Position numbers and translations under genes: made by a program. The notes under the pieces are model-generated. The model was not told the origin of the DNA. It did not search any database and worked only from the letters and a program-made list of their open reading frames with translations. A stretch of DNA of 64,000 nt from DASSUC01 sp035649895 (GTDB lineage Bacteria; Actinomycetota; Actinomycetes; Mycobacteriales; Micromonosporaceae), in the NCBI GenBank assembly GCA_035649895.1, contig DASRIS010000119.1, forward strand, positions 1 to 64,000. The letters are read 5' to 3'. This document shows positions 47,301 to 56,436 of the stretch, piece after piece; positions within the stretch are counted from its first letter, which is position 1; each line of letters begins with the position of its first letter.

Positions 47301-50157
47301 GCTCGGCGCGCGCGGCGGCCAGCCGGCGCAGCAGGTCCATGCTGGACTCGTCGGTCACGGCGGCCGGCGCCGCGTCCACCGCCGGCTGCGGACCGTCCAC
47401 CGTGGGCTCGCCAGGCGGCGCGCTGGCGCGCAGCCGCAGCGGTGGGGGTGTCTCGCACGGGTTGGCGAAGAACCTGAGCTCGGCACCGACCTGTAGCGGA
47501 CGGGTCATCCGGCCGTGGAAGAGCGCCGGGTGGACGCCCGCGGCGCCGACCACGTACGCCGCACCGACCACCCGCAGCAGGCCGGCGAGCGACTCGTCGT
47601 CGGTGTCCAGCGCGACCGCCGGGACGTCGGTCGCGGCGGTCGCGAGCCCGCTGAGCACCCGTCCCGGCCCTACCTCGACCCACAGGTCGATGTTCTTGGC
47701 GGCGAGCGCGGCCGCCTGCGCGAACAGCACCGGGTCGGTGACCTGGCGGCGCAGCAGCTGCCGGACGTCGACGTCGGCGGGGAGCGCCTCCCCGGTGACC
47801 GTGGAGACAACCATCCGGCTGACCGGACGGAACGTCTCGGCGGCCAGCCGCTCGCCGAAGGCATCGGCCGCGGGCGCGACCAGCGGCGAGTGGAAGGCGT
47901 GCGACACCGCCAGCCGGGTGCAGCTCAGCCCGGCCTCGCCGGCGTTACGGCAGGCCGCCTCGACCGCCTCGACCGGGCCGGCGATGACGGTCTGCTGTGG
48001 ACCGTTGTAGCCGCCGACCACCACCGGCACGCCGGCCGTTAGCGCGGTCACCACCTCCGGCGCCGCGCCGATGCTCGCCATCGTCCCGGAGGCGCTGTGC
48101 TCGGCCATGGTCCGGCCGCGCACGGTGGCCACCCGCAGGAGCGTCTCCTCGTCGCAGGCGCCGGCCCAGTGCAGCGCCGAGATCTCCCCCAGGCTGTGCC
48201 CGACCGCCACGGTCGCCGCCAGGCCGAGCATCGAGAGCGCCCGCAGGCCCGCCATCGACCCGGTGACGATCCGCGGCTGGGCGACCGCGGTCGCGACCAT
48301 GTCCCCCGCGCTCGGCAGCGCCGACCTGAGGTAGACCTCCTCCACCTCGGCGAACCGGCGCCGGAGTGCCCCACCACTGGTGCCACGCCCCGATCCCTGC
48401 CCCGGGAACAGGTAGCCGACCCGGCCGGGCCCGCTCGCGTGCCCCAGGAAGGCCCGGCCGTCCGGCGTGGACAGCGAGGTCTCGCCGGCGTCGAGCACGC
48501 CGGTCAGGCGCTGCAGCTGGCGCTGCGCGTCGGCCGGGGAGGAGACCACGACCGCCGCCCGGTACGGCAGGTCCCGTACCTCGCGGTGGAGGGTGGCGGC
48601 GAGGTCGGCGAGCTGGGCGTACGAGAGGCCGGCGACGAAGCCGTGCAGCTCGGCCAGCCGCCGGCGCAGGTCGTGCGGCGAACCGGCGTCGACCACCAGC
48701 AGCTCCACGTCCTGGGCCGACGACGCGAGCGCCCTAGTCCGGGTGTCGAACGCGACCCGCCGCCGCGGCGCTGGGTTCTCCAGGACGACGTGCGTGTTGA
48801 TGCCGCCGAAGCCCATCGCCGTCACGCCCGCGCGCACCGGCGCGTCGACCGGCCACGGCTCGGCCTTGCGCAGCACGCGCAGCACCGCCGGCGCCTCGCC
48901 GAGGAGCTCGTGCGGCTCGACGCAGCCGATGGTCGGCGGCACCACCTCGTGGTGCACCGCCATCGCCGCCTTGATCAGGCCGGCCACCCCGGCCGCCGCC
49001 TTGGTGTGGCCGATCATCCCCTTGATGGAGCTGATGGCGGCCGGCGGGGCGGTGGGGTTCGCCTGCCGCCGGGCCAGCGACAGGGCCCTGAGCTCGGTTG
49101 CGTCGCCGACCTCGGTGCCGGTGCCGTGGCCCTCGAACATCGCCACCGTGTCGATGCCGAAGCCCGCCCGTTCGTACGCGCGCTGTAGCGCCAGCCGGTA
49201 GCCGCTGACCTCGGGCCGGGTGATGCCGCCCTTGCCGTCGGAGGAGACCCCCCAGCCGGCGATGGTGGCGTAGCTGCGGTGTCCCGCCTCGCGCGCCTGC
49301 GCCTCGCGCATCAGCACGACCATCCCGCAGCCCTCACCCGGCCAGAAGCCGTTGGAACCGCGGTCGTACAACCGCATCTCGTTCCTTGCCAGCGCCCCGG
49401 TCTTGGCGAACCCGATGATCTCGAAGGGGTCGATCGAGAGGTCGACCCCACCGGCGATCGCGACGTCGAGCTCACCGTCGACCAGCGTCCTGCAGGCGGT
49501 GGCGACGGACAGCAGCGACGACGAGCACGCGCCGTCCACTGTGTAGCCGCCGCCCTTGAGGTCGAAGTGGTTGCAGATCCGCCCGGCGATGGTGTTCGAC
49601 AGCCCGCCGGCGAGGGTGTCCTCGTCGATGGCCGGGAAAGGGCCCTTGTAGGCGGCCTCGAGGTCGGCGAGGAACGCGGCCAGCTGGTCGTCGTCCCAGT
49701 CCCGCTCCTTCAGCGCGGCGGCCACCGTGCGCCGCACGTACGGCCAGCGCAGGCGGAGCTGGTTCGCCCGGGAGAACTCACCGGTGAGCGTGTTGCCGAC
49801 CACCACGCCGGTGCGTTCCCGGGGCAGCCCCTCCGCCATCGGGAAGCCGGCGTCGGCGAGGGCGAGCGCGGCCATGTCGAGCGCCAGCCAGTGGGTGAGG
49901 TCGGTGGAGCGGTACGTGCTTCCGGCGATCTTGTAAGCGACCCGGTCGAACTCGTAGCCCTCGATCACGGCGGCGTTGCGCGCGTAGAACCGGTCCGGGG
50001 CAGCGGGGTCCGGGTCCCAGTAGTCCTCCAGCCGCATCCGCACGTCGGGCAGGCGGCGGAACGCCCGGCGTCCCGCGAGCGCGTTCTCCCAAAGCTCGTT
50101 CGGTGACGTGGCGTCCGGGTAGCGGCACGCTATGCCGACCACGGCGATCCTGGTCAT
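44374..50157 (-). CDS. pksE: enediyne polyketide synthase (PKSE)
   Basis: 1927 aa with the enediyne PKS order. KS ~1-460 (DGACSSSL near 207), AT ~560-880 (GHSLGE near 655), ACP ~950-1030 (DDLHLSSI near 964), KR ~1200-1400 (TGGGKGITAE near 1209, YATANEW), DH ~1460-1650 (DHYLADHLLDG near 1480) and a C-terminal phosphopantetheinyl transferase-like domain (GCDVEPV near 1822, WTAVECLRKAG). It works iteratively, building a polyene chain on its own ACP and modifying the ACP with its own transferase domain. The ATG overlaps the UnbU stop (ATGA) and the thioesterase follows with overlap. Length fits the family (~1900-1950). Sequence alone does not tell 9- from 10-membered enediynes. Confidence 0.96.
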   Translation of the reverse strand: MTRIAVVGIACRYPDATSPNELWENALAGRRAFRRLPDVRMRLEDYWDPDPAAPDRFYARNAAVIEGYEFDRVAYKIAGSTYRSTDLTHWLALDMAALALADAGFPMAEGLPRERTGVVVGNTLTGEFSRANQLRLRWPYVRRTVAAALKERDWDDDQLAAFLADLEAAYKGPFPAIDEDTLAGGLSNTIAGRICNHFDLKGGGYTVDGACSSSLLSVATACRTLVDGELDVAIAGGVDLSIDPFEIIGFAKTGALARNEMRLYDRGSNGFWPGEGCGMVVLMREAQAREAGHRSYATIAGWGVSSDGKGGITRPEVSGYRLALQRAYERAGFGIDTVAMFEGHGTGTEVGDATELRALSLARRQANPTAPPAAISSIKGMIGHTKAAAGVAGLIKAAMAVHHEVVPPTIGCVEPHELLGEAPAVLRVLRKAEPWPVDAPVRAGVTAMGFGGINTHVVLENPAPRRRVAFDTRTRALASSAQDVELLVVDAGSPHDLRRRLAELHGFVAGLSYAQLADLAATLHREVRDLPYRAAVVVSSPADAQRQLQRLTGVLDAGETSLSTPDGRAFLGHASGPGRVGYLFPGQGSGRGTSGGALRRRFAEVEEVYLRSALPSAGDMVATAVAQPRIVTGSMAGLRALSMLGLAATVAVGHSLGEISALHWAGACDEETLLRVATVRGRTMAEHSASGTMASIGAAPEVVTALTAGVPVVVGGYNGPQQTVIAGPVEAVEAACRNAGEAGLSCTRLAVSHAFHSPLVAPAADAFGERLAAETFRPVSRMVVSTVTGEALPADVDVRQLLRRQVTDPVLFAQAAALAAKNIDLWVEVGPGRVLSGLATAATDVPAVALDTDDESLAGLLRVVGAAYVVGAAGVHPALFHGRMTRPLQVGAELRFFANPCETPPPLRLRASAPPGEPTVDGPQPAVDAAPAAVTDESSMDLLRRLAAARAELPLEMVRADSRLLDDLHLSSITVGQVMNQAAQRLGVPASQAPTNFATATVRELAEALDELALTAQPRDGDRAAPVSGAAAWSRPFRVDLDETPLPARGAPEGSHEWQAYGEGDDPRAGPLRTALGHAGVGGGVLVCLPERCEERHLETALRGVQAAARGPDLSRFVLVQVGRCGAAGLAKTLRLEAPHLRVTIVHTPVTPDLVDRVVAEVAATTSFTEVHYDAAGVRRVPTLRAMPVHPARTSPPLGPADVLLVTGGGKGITAECALAAAGDSGAALGVLGRSDPAEDAELAANLRRVAAAGVRVHYARADVTDPAQVRTAVAEVSQALGPVTAVLHGAGRNEPTALADLDAAAFRRTLAPKVDGLRAVLDAVDPARLRLLVTFGSVIGRVGLRGEGHYATANEWLADLTQEAAERYPQCRALCLEWSVWSGVGMGERLSVVESLARDGITPITAEQGVAVMRRLLSDPDAPAVVVVSGRTGGVDTVRYDLPELPLLRFVDRPLVRYHGVELVTETELNAGTDHYLADHLLDGNLLFPAVFGMEAMAQVATAVTGRTTVPLVERAEFLRPVVVPPEGSTTIRIAAVVTGEDTVEVVIRSAETGFAAEHFQARLRFAELAAPDGPPWPGDDALPAVPLDPAADLYGGILFQGRRFQRLRRFYRAAARHVDAEVAVTDTTDWFSGVLPGELLLGDPGMRDALMHGNQVCVPDATLLPAGIERVYPTGGRVRSGQVRYCATERSRDGDTYVYDIAVRTEAGAVVERWEGLRLRAVRRTGGRGPWVAPLLGPYLERGLGDLLGAQVAVVVEPSCPDSAGERRTHSAVAAGRALGRRVELGYRPDGRPEADGGTTISVAHGGGVTLSTAAAGRLGCDVEPVTGRSAVDWRGLLGGHAYLAELVAAETGDSPDTATTRVWTAVECLRKAGLPHHAPLALTPARRDGWAIFASGTLRIATVATTLRGGTGPVVFAVLTDGWS

Positions 50158-51188
50158 GCGTTGACAACCTCACTTCCCACCCGCCGGCCGTCCGAGCCCG
50201 CGTCAACGTCCGCGCCCACGGGCGCGGGCGTACCTACAGGCGCGGGCGCGGGCGCCGGCGACACGGGCGCGGCGCGCTCCAGCGCCTCACGGTGCGCCCG
50301 TACCTGGTTGGCGACGTGCAGCGACCAGAGGAACCCGCCCCGGACGAGGCAGACGGTGGCGGTCGCGAAGAACAGCCCGTACGCGATGCCGGCGCCGGTG
50401 AGGAAGCCGTAGACGACTGCGACACCGGCCCCGAAGGCGAACTGCGACGCGGGCTTGGACGGGCTGGTGCCCGGGTCCGTGATCATGTAGTTGGTGAAGA
50501 GCACGAACGCGACGCCGGTCATGGTGGCAAGCGCCCCGGGGACCGCCGTGTCGGTGATGGCGCCCCGGACGACCGCCTGCAGGACGAAGACGCCCACCCA
50601 CCCCAGGATCAGCCACATCCGGCCGGTCAGCTTGGCGTTCAGCATGGTGCCGAGGACGATGATGACCGCCGGGACGAACCAGTCGACCCAGCCGTCGACG
50701 TGCTCGGTGAAGTGGTACGGCGGCGCGATGCTGGCCCACGGGAAGAGCAGCAGGACCATGGTGATCCCGAAGTTCGACGGGTTCATGAAGTGCCGCAGCC
50801 GGCCGCGTACCGGAGCCCGAAGCACCCACTTGGCGCCGATGGCGGCCGCCACCCCGAAGACCATCACCAGCACCTGGTCGTTGACGTACGTCAACATATT
50901 GACGGCCAGGCTGGTGATGTGCGCGGGGTAGAGGAACTCCACCAGGCCGCGCAGGCCGTTGCCGGCGAAGCGCGGGGCGCGCCCCTCCGCGCGGGCCCCG
51001 ACCACCTCCAGCCCGATCTCCATGGTGTACCCGACGGCGAGTGCGACAAAGGGCCACAGCCACGGCTGCTCGAAGCCGAGGACCGTGTAGCCGAGGATGT
51101 TGAAGACCGTGATCGATATGGCGAACCGGCGCAGCGCCGTGGTCACCTTCGGGTCGTGGTATGCCTGGCGGGTCGTGTTGTCGGCCAT
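50154..51188 (-). CDS. unbU: enediyne biosynthesis protein UnbU (membrane, RnfD/NqrB-like)
   Basis: 344 aa with about eight to ten transmembrane helices (e.g. NILGYTVLGFEQPWLWPFVALAVGY; VWVDWF; IIVLGTMLNAKLTG). The SNFGITMVLLLFPWASI segment and overall layout match the UnbU family, which resembles RnfD/NqrB subunits of ion-translocating redox complexes. Size matches SgcE5-type proteins (~343). It is one of the five-gene set found in nearly all enediyne clusters, of uncertain function, possibly a membrane redox or scaffold role. It is coupled to PKSE (overlap) and lies 5 bases after unbV. The C-terminal 40 residues are Ala/Pro/Gly-rich and probably disordered. Confidence 0.92.
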   Translation of the reverse strand: MADNTTRQAYHDPKVTTALRRFAISITVFNILGYTVLGFEQPWLWPFVALAVGYTMEIGLEVVGARAEGRAPRFAGNGLRGLVEFLYPAHITSLAVNMLTYVNDQVLVMVFGVAAAIGAKWVLRAPVRGRLRHFMNPSNFGITMVLLLFPWASIAPPYHFTEHVDGWVDWFVPAVIIVLGTMLNAKLTGRMWLILGWVGVFVLQAVVRGAITDTAVPGALATMTGVAFVLFTNYMITDPGTSPSKPASQFAFGAGVAVVYGFLTGAGIAYGLFFATATVCLVRGGFLWSLHVANQVRAHREALERAAPVSPAPAPAPVGTPAPVGADVDAGSDGRRVGSEVVNA

Positions 51189-51193
51189 GACTG

Positions 51194-53156
51194 TTACATC
51201 TCCTGGGCCTGGACGCCGAGCCGCAGCGAGTGCCAGCCCGGGGTCAGCTGAAGTACCTGCTCGCGCACCTGCCCGGTGCGGTCACGCCAGCTCAGCCGCG
51301 CGTCGACCGGTCCGGTGACCCCGTCACCGAGCCCGATGTGCACCTCGCTGCTGCGCTTGCCGCCGTGCCCGCTGCCGCCGTCGACCCGGGCGACGAAGAC
51401 GCGTCCGTCCACAGTGGTCACCTTGACCTGGGCGCCGACCGCCGGCGACCCGGCGCCGGGACGCGTCCCGGCCACCGGCGTGGTGTCGTGGGTCAGCCGC
51501 AGGCCGAGGAAGGCGCCCGGTGACGGGCTCTCGTTGTGATAGAAGACCGGCGCGTCCCACTGCCGGGCGACCGCGAGGTCGAGCCGGCCGTCCCCGTCGG
51601 CGTCCCCGGTGGCGATGCCTCGGGTCGGCACCGGGACCGCCAGCCCGAGCTCCTCGGCGAGGTCCACGTAGCGGCCGTTGTCACCCTTGACGAAGAAGCA
51701 CAGGCGCTGGCTCCCGGCGACGTCGTCCCCGGCGGTGAGGTGCGGCCACCAGTCCGGGTCGGCCAGCAGCTGGTCGTTCGCGGTGGCCAGCTCCTGCAGC
51801 TGCGGCCAGCGGTTGACCTCCCCCTTGACGAAGCCGGTCGCCTGCACGACCGCGAGGTCGCCGCCGTTGTCGAAGTCGGCGAGCTTGACGTCCCAGCCCC
51901 ATCCGGACCAGGCCAGGCCCAGTGGGGCGCTGCGGTCCTCGAACGGTGCCTCACCCCGGCTCAGGCGGGCGCGGAGGTCACGCTGGTCCGCTGCGGTGCT
52001 GACCCACGCGAAATGGCTCTCCTCGATGCCGAACGAGGTGGTGATGTTGCTGACGTACAGGTCGTACAGGCCGTCGCCGTCGAGGTCTCCGAAGTCGACG
52101 CCCATGCCCCTTGAACGAGTCTGCGCCGACCCGCTTCGACTTGGGGACCACCGCGCTGCGGGCCCCCTCGACGACCGCGAACTCGATGCGGCCGGGGGTG
52201 GACCTGTTGTACAGCAGCCGGTCCGGGCCGAAGTCGTGGGCGAGGTAGAGCTCGGGCAGCAGGTCGCCGTCGAGGTCGTTGGCGCCGGCGGCGAGGGTCC
52301 AGCCCTTCGAGACCTCGGCCGGCAGCGCATCGCCGACCTGCTGGAAAGCGACCGACGGCTGCGCACCCCCGGTGCCGGCGGTCCAGCGGAAGAGGTAGTC
52401 CTCCCCGCCGTTGCGGCCGTTGGACATGGAGTGGTTCATCGACACGCCGCCGCGTACCGTGTCGTCGAGCACCGGGCCGTGTGGAAAGTAGTTGCCGATG
52501 TAGATGTCCGTGTGGCCGTCGCCGTCGAGGTCGTCGACCGCGGCGGCGTTCGTGTTCCACAGTGGACCGGAGTACCGGGCACCACCCGCACCGGGCACCA
52601 GCTCGGTCGGCAGGTAGGCACCCGCCGTCATGCCCGCCACGTCGGCCCGCGCCAGGTAGATGATGGGCGTCCGGCCCCAGAGGTAGACCAGCAGGTCCAT
52701 CCGGCCGTCCTCGTTGAGGTCGGCCGGCACACAGCCCATCGGCGCCATCGCCGTGGCCATCGGCAGGGTGCCGGGGTCGAGCGCGAACGGCGCATACCGG
52801 TCGCCGCCGGCACCCGGGGTCGGCGTCACGACCACCTGGTCGATGCGCGGGTCGGTGACGCACAGGTCGTTGGCGAGGCCATCCCCGTCCAGGTCGTTCA
52901 TTGCCACCCCGGCGCCGACCGAGGAGATCCATGCATCGATGTGCTTGTAGTCCTGGTTCACCCTCCGGATCGCCTGCTGGGCGAACCCACCCGGCAGCGC
53001 GATGGACATCGGGGTGAACGCGAACCTGCTCGCCATGCCCGCCAGCTCGGTCCCGGAGGCGGTGGGCAGCCGAGCCACCAGAAAGACGCTCAGGACCAGG
53101 GCGAGAGCGACGGCCGCGGGCAACTGCCTGCGCAGCCAGCCGACTGTGATGGACAC
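51194..53156 (-). CDS. unbV: enediyne biosynthesis protein UnbV (FG-GAP/ASPIC), frameshifted
   Basis: The gene reads as 653 aa if one base is removed. The N-terminal part (53156 to ~52110) has a signal/anchor (LPAAVALALVLSVFLVARL) and FG-GAP-like calcium loops (NDLDGDGLAND, DLNEDGRMDLLV, DDLDGDGHTDIYIGN, NDLDGDLLPELYLAHD). Then the frame shifts in a GGGG run (52107-52110 as CCCC on the plus strand) within the conserved KGMGVDFGDLDGDGLYDLYVSN motif and continues to the UnbV/ASPIC C-terminus (EVHIGLGD). Size matches SgcE4-type proteins (~645). The rest is intact, so a sequencing or assembly error is as likely as a real mutation. It is exported or membrane-attached and part of the conserved enediyne set. 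Confidence 0.9.
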
Positions 53157-53159
53157 CTG

Positions 53160-54134
53160 CTAACACCTCCCGATGGAGACGAGCTCGTTGGCGGTGCTCC
53201 GCCGCCACACCTCGTACGCCGGCAGGGCGCCGGGGACCTGCCCGTCGGGGCGGGTCCGGTCGGTCACCGCCGCGGCCTCGGCGACGGTCATGCCGCAGAA
53301 CACCCGGGTGGCCAGCTCGTTGTGCGGCACCACCAGGCCGGCCCGGACCCTGGCCGAGGCGGCGAACGCGGAGCCCTGTGCCACCTGCGGGCGGTGGTCG
53401 CCGGCACGGTCCCAGAACGCCCGCAGCTCCTCGTCGTCGACGCCGCCGGCGTACGTGGCCGCCAGCCCGGCGCCGCTGTAGAGGTCGGGCCGCCGGTGCT
53501 CCGGGAACCTCTCGATCGTCGTGGTCACCACGTCAACGGCGGTGCCGCCGACGAACCACAACGCACGGCCGATACCCTGGTCGATCGCGCGGCTCGCGTA
53601 CCACTGTGGACCGTCGGCCGGCCAGGGAAAGCGGTCGTCGTGGAACTGTTCGTGGACGTAGCGCTGGGTGTGGAAGTAGGCCTGGTGGAAGCCGTACCCG
53701 TCAAGCGCCAGCCAGCGCAGGAGCGGGTCCGGGACGGTGAGGGTGTGCCAGCGGAACCGGGGCAGCCTGGCCATCGCCCAGCCGACCCCGACGTACACCA
53801 TGTAGATGTGCGCGCCGCCCCGGCCGGCGACGAACCGCTCGACATTGCGACCACCGCCGAACGGCAGCCCGTCGAGAATGGCGAAGGCCATGGCCGCGCC
53901 CTCGTAGCCGAAGCCGCGGAACTGGACCGGAACCTTCTCGAGATGCTCCTCCGCGTCGACTGGACGCCGCGCTTGTGCGGCATATCCGAACCCGGCGAGA
54001 AACGTACGCCCGATCGTTTCCAACAGTTCGCGTGCGGCCGGGCTCTTCTCGTGGAAACCCCGCACCGCAAGGCTCGTTGCGGCGGTACCGGGTGTCAGGA
54101 TACGACGCCTGAGCGTACGCCAAGGGCTGGCCAC
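53160..54134 (-). CDS. unbL: DUF1702 / UnbL-type enediyne protein, first copy
   Basis: 324 aa from GTG 54134, with GGAGG 4 bases upstream; the longer frame runs into the intergenic region and the stem-loop. DUF1702 hallmarks: TFLAGFGYAAQARR, GFGYEGAAMAFAILDGLPF, HIYMVYVGVGWAMARL, GYGFHQAYFHTQRYVHEQ, DQGIGRALWFVGGTAVDVV and GAGLAATYAGG. It is a cytoplasmic protein with no membrane helix. This UnbL family is present in essentially all enediyne clusters and its reaction is unknown. It lies three bases from unbV and a second DUF1702 gene follows on the map. Its own promoter may lie in the 180-base gap upstream. Confidence 0.9.
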   Translation of the reverse strand: MASPWRTLRRRILTPGTAATSLAVRGFHEKSPAARELLETIGRTFLAGFGYAAQARRPVDAEEHLEKVPVQFRGFGYEGAAMAFAILDGLPFGGGRNVERFVAGRGGAHIYMVYVGVGWAMARLPRFRWHTLTVPDPLLRWLALDGYGFHQAYFHTQRYVHEQFHDDRFPWPADGPQWYASRAIDQGIGRALWFVGGTAVDVVTTTIERFPEHRRPDLYSGAGLAATYAGGVDDEELRAFWDRAGDHRPQVAQGSAFAASARVRAGLVVPHNELATRVFCGMTVAEAAAVTDRTRPDGQVPGALPAYEVWRRSTANELVSIGRC

Positions 54135-54274
54135 GGTGCCTCCAAAATAGATCTGCCGACTACCGTCTAGGCGATCCCAGAAACTCATCATGGTTGCGCC
54201 GGTACGGCACCGTCTACTCCAAACGTGCGGGCCACAGAAAGCTCGACAGGCACGCCTCAGCGAAAACCACAGGA

Positions 54275-54302
54275 CGCCTATTGTCGTTGTCGACAATAGG
54301 CG
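54275..54302 (-). terminator. strong hairpin between the two DUF1702 genes
   Basis: A perfect 12-bp stem, CGCCTATTGTCG / CGACAATAGGCG, with a TTGT loop begins 13 bases past the stop of the second DUF1702 gene on the minus strand and is followed by a T-containing stretch (TGTGGTTTTCG). It is a good terminator and would split the enediyne operon; an operator palindrome is an alternative. Confidence 0.65.
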
Positions 54303-54315
54303 GAGATGAATCAGG

Positions 54316-55299
54316 CTAGCCCGCCACCGGCCGGGCCGCGATGTGCTGCCGTACCCGGGTACGCCATACCTCGTACGCGGGGACCGCACGGTCAGCCTCG
54401 TCAGCGACGGCGGCGTCGTCCGCGAGCGCGCTGGCGGACGCCACCGTCAGACCGGTCAGCACGGTGCACGCGGCCTGCGCGTAGGCCGGCACGAACCCGG
54501 AGTATGCGCGCGCCTTGGCGGCGAAGACGGCGCCCTGGGCGAGATCGGCCCGGTAGTCCCCGGCGGCGCGGTGCAGGGCGGCCAACGCGTCGCCGTCGCA
54601 GCCGCCGGCGAAGGTCGCGGCCAGGCCGACACCGCTCCACAGGTCGGCCTGGCGGGAGACGGCGAACCGCCGCACCGCCGCGGCCACATCCGGCACGTGC
54701 CCGCCGTGGATGAACCACAGGGCCCGGCCGACGCCCTGGTCCACCGCGCGGGGGAAGTAGCCCGGCGAGCCCTGCCACGGATACGGCGCGGGCATCCGCT
54801 GCTCGTCCACCCAGCGCCGGGTGTCGAAGTAGGCGAGGTCGAAGCCGTACCCGTCCACCGCGAGCCAGCTCATCGTGGGGTGGTACGGCGAACCGGCGAG
54901 GTCGGGCAGGACCTTCTTCCACAACGGCCTCGGCAGCCGCGCCATCGCGAACCCGATCCCGATGTAGGCGAGGAAGATGTGCGGCTGGCCGGGGCCGAGC
55001 AGGAGGTCGCGGGTACGGTGACCGCGCCCCGTCGCGTCGAGGATGGTGAACGCCATCGTCACGCCCTCGTACGCGAAGCCGCGCTGCTCCGGGTCGACCA
55101 GGCGCAGCCGGTGCTCGACCTCCCACTGGTCACGCGCGTCGATGCCCCACTCGAAGCCGCACACCACCGCCTGCGGTACGGACTCGAGCTGGGTGGCCGC
55201 CTGCGACGGGGCGGCCGGGAAGCCCCGGCCGGCGAAGGTCACCTCGGCGAGCGACGGTGCCAGCAGCAGCCTGCGCAGCGAACCGAGCACGGTCGACAT
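54316..55299 (-). CDS. DUF1702 / UnbL-type enediyne protein, second copy
   Basis: 327 aa from ATG 55299 with GGAGG 6 bases upstream; the frame is open to 55416 inside the membrane gene. It shares the DUF1702 pattern with its neighbour: RGFAYEGVTMAFTILDATG, HIFLAYIGIGFAMARLPR, GYGFDLAYFDTRRWVDEQ, DQGVGRALWFIHGGHVPDV, GVGLAATFAGG. The two copies are clearly paralogous but well diverged. Two DUF1702 proteins in one cluster suggest a heteromeric complex or divided function. It is separated from its paralogue by the strong hairpin and follows the membrane gene by 31 bases. Confidence 0.88.
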   Translation of the reverse strand: MSTVLGSLRRLLLAPSLAEVTFAGRGFPAAPSQAATQLESVPQAVVCGFEWGIDARDQWEVEHRLRLVDPEQRGFAYEGVTMAFTILDATGRGHRTRDLLLGPGQPHIFLAYIGIGFAMARLPRPLWKKVLPDLAGSPYHPTMSWLAVDGYGFDLAYFDTRRWVDEQRMPAPYPWQGSPGYFPRAVDQGVGRALWFIHGGHVPDVAAAVRRFAVSRQADLWSGVGLAATFAGGCDGDALAALHRAAGDYRADLAQGAVFAAKARAYSGFVPAYAQAACTVLTGLTVASASALADDAAVADEADRAVPAYEVWRTRVRQHIAARPVAG

Positions 55300-55330
55300 G
55301 AGCTTCCTCCCCGCGCTGTCGGGACGGACG

Positions 55331-56305
55331 TCACGCCCACGGCGCGGTCGGGTACCACGGGATGATGTCCCGCCGGGCCAGCAGCCGGACATCCCAGTAG
55401 AGGAAGGTGAAGGCACCTGCGACGATCAGCGTCGCGGCGGTGATGACCGGCAGCCGGCGAGGGTCCGCGGCGAGCCACCGGTGCAGCCGCCCGCCGACCG
55501 TTCCCGCGACGAGCAGCAGGATGACCGCCATGATGGCGATGTTGCCAACGGACTGGAGCGTGAACGCGGCGGCGCCGTAGAGCGGGTTGCCGCTCTCCGC
55601 GGCGTCCCGGAACAGCTGCCGGAACAACGCGAACGGCCGCCCGATGAGGAACCCGCCGATGAGCACTCCCAGGAAGACGACCCGGGCGTTCGGAGACCTG
55701 CCAGCGACGCTGTCGAACGGGTCGGGCACGACCCGTAACGCCGCCAGCCCCAGGTAGCACATAGCGAGGCCGATGAGGCCGAAGACCACCATCGACTGGA
55801 TGCTGCGTGGCGACAGGCTGCCGGCGGTGCTCTGCGCCGTCGAGAACTGCGGCATCCGGGTCCCGACCAGCCCGACGACCGCGCCGTACGTCGCGGACAC
55901 CGCGACCATGCCGACGGACAGCCAGGCCAGTGGCCGCAGCACCCGCACAGAACGCCGCCAGCGGCCGCCCGCCGTGTCGAACATCGGCGCCATCGCGCCA
56001 AAGGCGGCGATGTTGCATGCGGTGAACGTGCCCGCCAGACCCGAGACAAAGGCGAATGCGATGCCCGCGGCGATACCCGCTATCGGCGTACCTCTGGCGT
56101 CGTGGCCGAGCAGCGTGTTGGCGACGTTGTCGCCGATGGTCTGGTCGACGAGCTCAGCCGACCAGATGACCGTCAGCAGGAAGCCGCCCAGGACGCTGAG
56201 CAGGACGACCAGCCCGCGCCGGCGCGGAGTTGCCGCCGGTTCGGGAGTGCCGCCCTCGTCGGCTACAGTCCGCCGGCGGCCCGGCATGGTGCTGCGATAG
56301 GCCAT
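55331..56305 (-). CDS. multi-pass membrane protein in the enediyne operon
   Basis: 324 aa from ATG 56305, with GGGAG 6 bases upstream. About eight transmembrane helices: GLVVLLSVLGGFLLTVIWSA, GIAAGIAFAFVSGLAG, LAWLSVGMVAVSATYGAVVGL, VVFGLIGLAMCYLGLAAL and three more near the C-terminus. The TFTACNIAAFGAMAPMF segment with a single Cys recalls the DsbD/CcdA/LysE superfamily, which moves electrons or small molecules across the membrane, but the match is weak. Leu190 is a TTA codon (55736-55738), the only one noticed in the enediyne operon, so it may link the operon to bldA control. It could serve in export, redox transfer or self-protection. Confidence 0.8.
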   Translation of the reverse strand: MAYRSTMPGRRRTVADEGGTPEPAATPRRRGLVVLLSVLGGFLLTVIWSAELVDQTIGDNVANTLLGHDARGTPIAGIAAGIAFAFVSGLAGTFTACNIAAFGAMAPMFDTAGGRWRRSVRVLRPLAWLSVGMVAVSATYGAVVGLVGTRMPQFSTAQSTAGSLSPRSIQSMVVFGLIGLAMCYLGLAALRVVPDPFDSVAGRSPNARVVFLGVLIGGFLIGRPFALFRQLFRDAAESGNPLYGAAAFTLQSVGNIAIMAVILLLVAGTVGGRLHRWLAADPRRLPVITAATLIVAGAFTFLYWDVRLLARRDIIPWYPTAPWA

Positions 56306-56436
56306 CACGATCTCCCGAGGCATGTCACATTTACTGATAGCTATAGTTCACTACAGCATGCAATATCCGCTTGGCATGTTGTTCTTCAAACGTGCGCAAC
56401 CCGACGCCGCTCCGGCCACAGTGCGCAAGGCGTGGG
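56306..56436 (-). promoter_or_regulatory. AT-rich intergenic region, candidate promoter for the membrane/DUF1702 part
   Basis: The gap is AT-rich for this genome. On the minus strand, sequences such as TTGAAG with ATATTG 17 bp downstream, or TTGCAT with TATCAG 18 bp downstream, resemble -35/-10 pairs. None is decisive. Confidence 0.3.

Noticed and set aside
54275..54302. Hairpin as an end of an insertion sequence
   Set aside because: There is no transposase or second inverted end nearby; terminator or operator is simpler.
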